Below, piece by piece: positions 6,088 through 9,374 of a stretch of DNA of 9,374 nucleotides. Below the pieces are notes generated by a model. The model was not told the DNA's origin. It saw nothing but the letters and a program-made list of their open reading frames with translations, and did not search any database. Origin of the DNA: Desulfobulbaceae bacterium (GTDB taxonomy: Bacteria; Desulfobacterota; Desulfobulbia; Desulfobulbales; Desulfocapsaceae). Location of the stretch: assembly GCA_031256095.1 (NCBI GenBank), contig JAIRRG010000060.1:1-9374 (forward strand), read 5' to 3'. How positions within the stretch are numbered: position 1 is the first letter of the stretch; every line of letters starts with the position of its first letter. Made by a program: the position numbers and the translations under genes.

Positions 6088-6692
6088 GGCGGCACGATCG
6101 CCCCAGCGCGGAGCATGGCCAGCACCATTTGCTGGTGGATGACAATCAGATGATTTTGACTGACGCGCCCATCGAGGTGATACCAGTTGCAAACACTGGT
6201 GAGCATGGAGAGGATGGATTGTGCGAAGATAGGCACGTCGAGCACAGAGAAGTCGCCGCTCTTGCAGCCGGCTACGATCAGTTGCATGACGAACTGCTCA
6301 TATTTCTTGCGCAGGCCAACGTAATACTGGTAGCGCTCGGGCGGCAGGCTGCGCATTTCGGTGTGACTGATCAGGGTTTCTTTGCGCCGGGCGGTGTGCC
6401 AACGAATGTGAAAGGCGACGAAGGCCAACATGCGCGGGGCCGCGCCTTGCACCGGGTCGATATTTTGTTCCAGCTCAGCCAGGATGTCTTCCATCACTTC
6501 GCACATAATGCGAAAGAGCAGTTCCTGCTTGCTGCCAAAGTAGTTGTAGAGCGAGCCGGGACCTTTGAAACCGGCCGCGCGCGCTAAGTCGCGCAAATTC
6601 ATGGCCTCAAAGCCGTGCCGGTAGATTAGATCGACGCCCGCCTCTCTGATGGCGGGCCAAGTCATTTCCCGGCTTGAACCAACGGTGCGCAT
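6084..6692 (-). CDS. TetR/AcrR-family transcriptional regulator
   Basis: This 202-residue protein has an N-terminal TetR helix-turn-helix (about 11-60): EAMNLRDLARAAGFK followed by GSLYNYFGSKQELLFRI, the typical YxxFxSKxxL end of the DNA-binding domain. The helical C-terminal ligand domain ends with NWYHLDGRVSQNHL and a hydrophobic helix. That arrangement is shared with TetR regulators of fatty acid, phenylacetate and steroid degradation (PaaR/KstR2-like C-terminal domains), which usually respond to acyl-CoA ligands. This fits the neighbouring acyl-CoA ligase and dehydrogenase, and repression of these genes released by a CoA thioester is a reasonable inference. Its start is ATG (complement of 6690-6692) with no strong Shine-Dalgarno nearby. 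Met11 is another possible start but would cut into the HTH domain. It converges on the upstream SDR with a 4-bp stop overlap. Confidence 0.9.
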   Translation of the reverse strand: MRTVGSSREMTWPAIREAGVDLIYRHGFEAMNLRDLARAAGFKGPGSLYNYFGSKQELLFRIMCEVMEDILAELEQNIDPVQGAAPRMLAFVAFHIRWHTARRKETLISHTEMRSLPPERYQYYVGLRKKYEQFVMQLIVAGCKSGDFSVLDVPIFAQSILSMLTSVCNWYHLDGRVSQNHLIVIHQQMVLAMLRAGAIVPP

Positions 6693-6977
6693 GGGTATTT
6701 TGTTCGTCCGTCCTCAGCTTTCAGCCGGGTAGCGTTCAGCTGGCGGTGGCATTAAAGCGAGAGGATGGACTATCGCCAAAAGAGCGACGCTCAATATGAG
6801 AGAAGCCTACTCTGTATTTTAAGCGCGAAGATATTGCTGTGTTACGGCGGGTGAAATTGCTCAGAAAATGCTTTAGGAATCTCTTACTTGCTATTTTGAA
6901 CATGATCTCAACGAGATAGATTTGACATCAAACCGGCTGCGAAGCCCGCTGGTCAAGAGATGGACTTTCAATCCGAT
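6693..6977. other. Non-coding spacer upstream of the TetR gene
   Basis: I see no convincing gene here. This stretch should hold the minus-strand TetR promoter. Small symmetric elements are visible: ATCTC-AAC-GAGAT at 6905-6917 and GAGCG-A-CGCTC at 6782-6792. Either could be part of an operator, but both are short enough to occur by chance. A stretch at 6850-6865 (GGTGAAATTGCTCAGA) resembles 5267-5282 upstream of the second SDR (GGTGGAAATTCTCAGA). Confidence 0.4.
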
Positions 6978-7012
6978 AAAAAAACACCCACCAGCGCAAG
7001 CTGGTGGGTGTT
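6978..7012 (-). terminator. Intrinsic terminator of the acyl-CoA synthetase gene
   Basis: A perfect 13-bp stem pairs AACACCCACCAGC (6983-6995) with GCTGGTGGGTGTT (7000-7012) around a 4-nt loop. On the minus strand it is followed by a run of T (seven A on the plus strand, 6978-6984). The hairpin begins about 25 nt after the synthetase stop codon at 7038. This should separate ligase transcription from the TetR gene downstream. Confidence 0.92.
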
Positions 7013-7037
7013 CAGTTTGCGACAAACAATATGCCTA

Positions 7038-8576
7038 CTATAACGCGGAGGCGTTTTTGCGCAAGTCGATTTTTCTGATTTTGCCGGTAGCGGTTTTCGG
7101 CAGCGCATCGATAATCTTGATGAGCTTGGGCACTTTGTAACCGCCGATCCGGCCCCGGCAGAAATCGGAAATCTCTTGCGCGCTTGCGGTCTTGCCCTCG
7201 CGCAGCACTACGGAAGCGGCCAGCGCCTCGCCCCAATGCTCGTCAGGCACGCCGTAGGCGGCCACTTCGGCGACGGCCGGATGCGCGGCAATCACTTCTT
7301 CGATCTCGCGCGGGTAGATGTTGACCCCGCCGCTGATGATCATGTCTTTCTTGCGATCGACGACATAAATAAAACCGTTCTCGTCATAGTGAGCAAGATC
7401 GCCTGTGTACAGCCAACCGTCGCGAATCGCCTCGGCGGTGGCGTCCGGTCGTTTCCAATAGCCTTTTTTCATCACATTGGGGCCGCGGACGATGATTTCC
7501 CCAATCTCGTCCGTACGGCAAACCTTGCCCTCAAGATTGACGAGCCGAATCTCGCATGCGTTTGTGCCCTTACCGATCGATCCCAGCGCGATCGCATGGT
7601 CGGCGGGCAACAGAGCTGAGGCATGCGAGGTCGTTTCCGTCATCCCATAGGCATGGATCAGAATCGGTCCAAAGGCCTGGCCGACTTCCATGAGCCGAGT
7701 TTTGGAAATACTGGCCGCCCCGTAAGAAATCGCCTTAAGCGAGGAGTGGTCGCACCGGGCGAAATCCGGAATGTCCATCATCTGGTAAATCGCGGTGGGC
7801 GCGGCAAAGAAATAGCTCACGCGCTCCTTTTCGATTAATCGCAAGGCTTCGCCGGCCTCGAACTTATCGATTAAAACCGTGGCCGCGCCATAGGCAAGGT
7901 GAAAAAAGGAGTGGATGCAGGCGGCGTGATACAGCGGGCTAATTTGCAGGTTCAGGCTGTTTTCGTTCACCCCGACGATGGACGCCAGATCGGCAAACTC
8001 CGCCAGGTAGTTGCCGTGTGTGAGCACGACACCTTTGGGACGCGAGGTGGTGCCGCTGGTGTAGAGCATGGCGGCGTCCGTGTCAGGATCAAGACCGGCG
8101 GCCTCGGGCAGCGGCATGCCCTGGGTGGGAGCGATCCAGGCTTCGTATGAGTCGGCAGCGGCGCTGCCGTCCTTGTCCACCACGACGATTTGCGTCAGCG
8201 AAGGCACGCTTTGCCGCAGGCGTTCCAGGTTGGGGGCGTAGGCGCGCTCGGTAATCAGGAGTTTGGGCTCGGCATCGGTCAGGAGTACGGCGTGTTCGGC
8301 CACGTGTAAGCGCCAGTTGAGCGGCACGAAGATGGCGCCGATGCCGGTAATGGCGAAATAGGTTTCGAAAAACTCGGGTCGATTTTGCAGCAGTACCGCC
8401 ACGCGGTCGCCGTGCTCGACACCCGCCCGTTTCAGCGCCGCCCCGACCGCACCGACGCGCGCTTGCAGCTCGGCAAAGCTGTGCCAGCGCTCCTCGAACA
8501 GGATCGCTTTGCGTTCGGGCACGATCTTTGGGTTGTGGAAAAGAATGTCACGCAGCGATTGCATCTCCTGGCTCAT
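7038..8576 (-). CDS. Class I acyl-CoA synthetase (AMP-forming fatty/aryl acid-CoA ligase)
   Basis: This enzyme activates a carboxylic acid with ATP to an acyl-adenylate and transfers it to CoA. The 512-residue product has the complete adenylate-forming motif set: P-loop YTSGTTSRPKG (172-182, with SR where GxPKG is common), YGMTETT (310-316), YTGDL (390-394), the hinge motif VDRKKDMIISGGVNIYP (406-422), and the C-terminal PKTATGKIRK with catalytic Lys499. NIYPREIEEV is typical of medium/long-chain and aromatic acid ligases. The start is well supported by AGGAGGAG (complement of 8585-8592), 8 nt before the ATG. The gene follows the acyl-CoA dehydrogenase on the same strand after 125 bp, has a plausible promoter of its own, and ends at a strong terminator. 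The substrate is not evident; the context favours a branched, cyclic or fatty acid. Confidence 0.94.
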   Translation of the reverse strand: MSQEMQSLRDILFHNPKIVPERKAILFEERWHSFAELQARVGAVGAALKRAGVEHGDRVAVLLQNRPEFFETYFAITGIGAIFVPLNWRLHVAEHAVLLTDAEPKLLITERAYAPNLERLRQSVPSLTQIVVVDKDGSAAADSYEAWIAPTQGMPLPEAAGLDPDTDAAMLYTSGTTSRPKGVVLTHGNYLAEFADLASIVGVNENSLNLQISPLYHAACIHSFFHLAYGAATVLIDKFEAGEALRLIEKERVSYFFAAPTAIYQMMDIPDFARCDHSSLKAISYGAASISKTRLMEVGQAFGPILIHAYGMTETTSHASALLPADHAIALGSIGKGTNACEIRLVNLEGKVCRTDEIGEIIVRGPNVMKKGYWKRPDATAEAIRDGWLYTGDLAHYDENGFIYVVDRKKDMIISGGVNIYPREIEEVIAAHPAVAEVAAYGVPDEHWGEALAASVVLREGKTASAQEISDFCRGRIGGYKVPKLIKIIDALPKTATGKIRKIDLRKNASAL

Positions 8577-8600
8577 GTTGTGTGCTCCTCCTGTCTCCGT

Positions 8601-8674
8601 GTTATTTCAATTCTAAAACGTTAATTGTGAAATCCAAGTCACCATAATTACATGAGTTATTTCAACTCTATTAC
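8601..8674. repeat. Two-copy 20-bp direct repeat upstream of the ligase gene
   Basis: GTTATTTCAATTCTAAAACG (8601-8620) and GTTATTTCAACTCTATTACG (8655-8674) match at 17 of 20 positions and are offset by 54 bp, close to five helical turns. The first copy overlaps the predicted -10 and transcription start of the ligase gene. The second lies upstream of the -35. Paired sites on one face of the DNA at a promoter are what a regulator such as the nearby TetR protein would use. A related box is found at 4330-4347. Confidence 0.55.
8610..8637 (-). promoter_or_regulatory. Predicted promoter of the acyl-CoA synthetase gene
   Basis: On the minus strand TTGGAT (complement of 8632-8637) and TAGAAT (complement of 8610-8615) are separated by 16 bp, a good sigma-70-like pair. 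Initiation near 8602 would give a short leader of about 25 nt containing the strong AGGAGGAG site. The -10 lies inside the first copy of the direct repeat, so a protein bound there would block transcription. Confidence 0.5.
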
Positions 8675-8701
8675 GGTCGATTGAATTCAGGATTGGAATT
8701 A

Positions 8702-9374
8702 TTACAAGGCATACGCTTTGAGCGTTTCTCGTGCAATGATGATCTTCATGATTTCGGACGTTCCGGCGCCGATCTCGTGGTGCTTGGCATCGCGGTAGAG
8801 CCGGGCCACCGGGTATTCCTCCATGTAGCCGTAGCCGCCAAAAATTTGCACCGCGTCATTGGAAGCCTGCACCGCCATTTGCGAAGAATAGAGCTTGAGG
8901 ATGGCGGCTTCGCGCGTCACCTTCTCGCCACGCCCCACCGCCTGCAGCAAGCGATAGAGCATGGTGCGCGACATTTCGATACCCACGGCCATGGCGGCAA
9001 TTTTTTCCTGAATGAGCTGGTATTCGGCGATCTTGCGGCCAAATACCTGGCGTTCCTGCACGTAGACGGCGGCGGCATCCAGGCAGCCCTGGGCGATACC
9101 AATGGTGGAAGCGCCTTCCAGCACCCGCTCGACGTCAAGCGACTCCATCAGGTAGTAAAAACCCCGGTCCACCTCCCCCAGTACCTGCGCGGCGGGTACG
9201 CGCACGTCGGTCAGGAAGACCTCGCCGGTCGGTGAACTTCTCATGCCCAGCTTGTGCAGCGGTTGGCCGGTTTCCAGGCCGGGCGTGCCGCGTTCGACGA
9301 TGAACCAGGTGCCCCCGTCGATCCGGCGTGCCTCGCCGCTGGTGCGCGCAATGACGAGGATGAAATCGGCGATC
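8702..9374 (-). CDS. Acyl-CoA dehydrogenase, isovaleryl-CoA dehydrogenase-like (C-terminal part)
   Basis: This flavoenzyme introduces an alpha-beta double bond into an acyl-CoA and passes electrons to ETF. The window holds the last 223 or so residues; the frame continues past the edge, so the Met codon at 9244-9242 is internal and not the start. The middle beta-domain is seen in IADFILVIART and GGTWFIVERGTPGLETG, then HKLGMRSSPTGEVFL. The C-terminal helical domain follows with QVFGRKIAEYQLIQEKIA, QIFGGYGYMEEYPVAR and the ending EIGAGTSEIMK. The MCAD-type catalytic Glu position (YEGT) is Ala (GAGT), while LDVERVLEG supplies a Glu on the preceding helix, as in isovaleryl-CoA and long-chain acyl-CoA dehydrogenases. 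This suggests a branched or long substrate. The acyl-CoA synthetase gene follows 125 bp downstream on the same strand. Confidence 0.95.
   Translation of the reverse strand, partial: IADFILVIARTSGEARRIDGGTWFIVERGTPGLETGQPLHKLGMRSSPTGEVFLTDVRVPAAQVLGEVDRGFYYLMESLDVERVLEGASTIGIAQGCLDAAAVYVQERQVFGRKIAEYQLIQEKIAAMAVGIEMSRTMLYRLLQAVGRGEKVTREAAILKLYSSQMAVQASNDAVQIFGGYGYMEEYPVARLYRDAKHHEIGAGTSEIMKIIIARETLKAYAL

Noticed and set aside
6129..6587. 152-codon plus-strand frame opposite the TetR gene
   Set aside because: The minus strand encodes a complete TetR protein with HTH motifs; the plus frame is a codon-bias shadow.
7176..8150. Several plus-strand frames opposite the acyl-CoA synthetase
   Set aside because: The minus-strand frame contains all the adenylate-forming enzyme motifs, and the plus-strand frames are low-complexity complements.
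8681..9235. 184-codon plus-strand frame rich in His and Gly at the right end
   Set aside because: It is opposite a clear acyl-CoA dehydrogenase, and its composition is that of an antisense reading.
1..9374. CRISPR array, tRNA, rRNA, transposase or phage genes
   Set aside because: I found no regularly spaced repeats, tRNA-like cloverleaf, rRNA segments, transposase motifs or phage-type genes when reading both strands by eye.

Overview
The window looks like a bacterial chromosomal fragment of moderate-to-high GC. The NifU, PstB and PhoU sequences resemble those of Desulfobacterota/Desulfuromonadales-type bacteria as I remember them. I assign this lineage only tentatively, because no search could be run.

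Layout. Positions 1-370 hold the decayed end of an unrecognised minus-strand gene and possibly the first codons of another. Positions 370-1073 hold the wreck of a phosphate-regulation pair: a PstB C-terminal piece with no Walker A region, a frameshift and a mutated H-loop, followed by a PhoU remnant with stops, a frameshift and two internal deletions. Positions 1218-4137 hold an intact, tightly packed operon, nifU-nifS-thyX, in which each stop codon overlaps the next start (ATGA). A 247-bp spacer follows. Next come two plus-strand short-chain dehydrogenase/reductase (SDR) genes: 4385-5179 with a canonical active site, and 5299-6087 with most catalytic residues replaced. A TetR-family regulator (6084-6692, minus) converges on the second SDR, and their stop codons overlap by 4 bp. 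The right end carries a minus-strand class I acyl-CoA synthetase (7038-8576), closed by a strong intrinsic terminator, and an isovaleryl-CoA-dehydrogenase-like acyl-CoA dehydrogenase that runs off the window (8702-9374).

How the parts fit. NifU/NifS would supply general iron-sulfur cluster assembly (scaffold plus cysteine desulfurase). No nitrogenase genes are visible, so nitrogen fixation should not be inferred. ThyX makes dTMP and appears translationally coupled to that pair. The right half looks like a small acyl-CoA or branched/cyclic acid catabolism cluster: CoA activation, alpha-beta dehydrogenation and one or two SDR steps, with a TetR regulator. A related AT-rich box sits just upstream of the ligase gene (two copies) and the first SDR gene (one copy), making a candidate shared regulatory element.

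Most unusual points: the eroded pstB-phoU pair beside an intact operon, the nifUS-thyX coupling, a long ThyX with about 95 extra residues, and an SDR whose Asn-Ser-Tyr-Lys tetrad reads Glu-Thr-Ser-Lys. I do not see a clearly new defence or mobile system.
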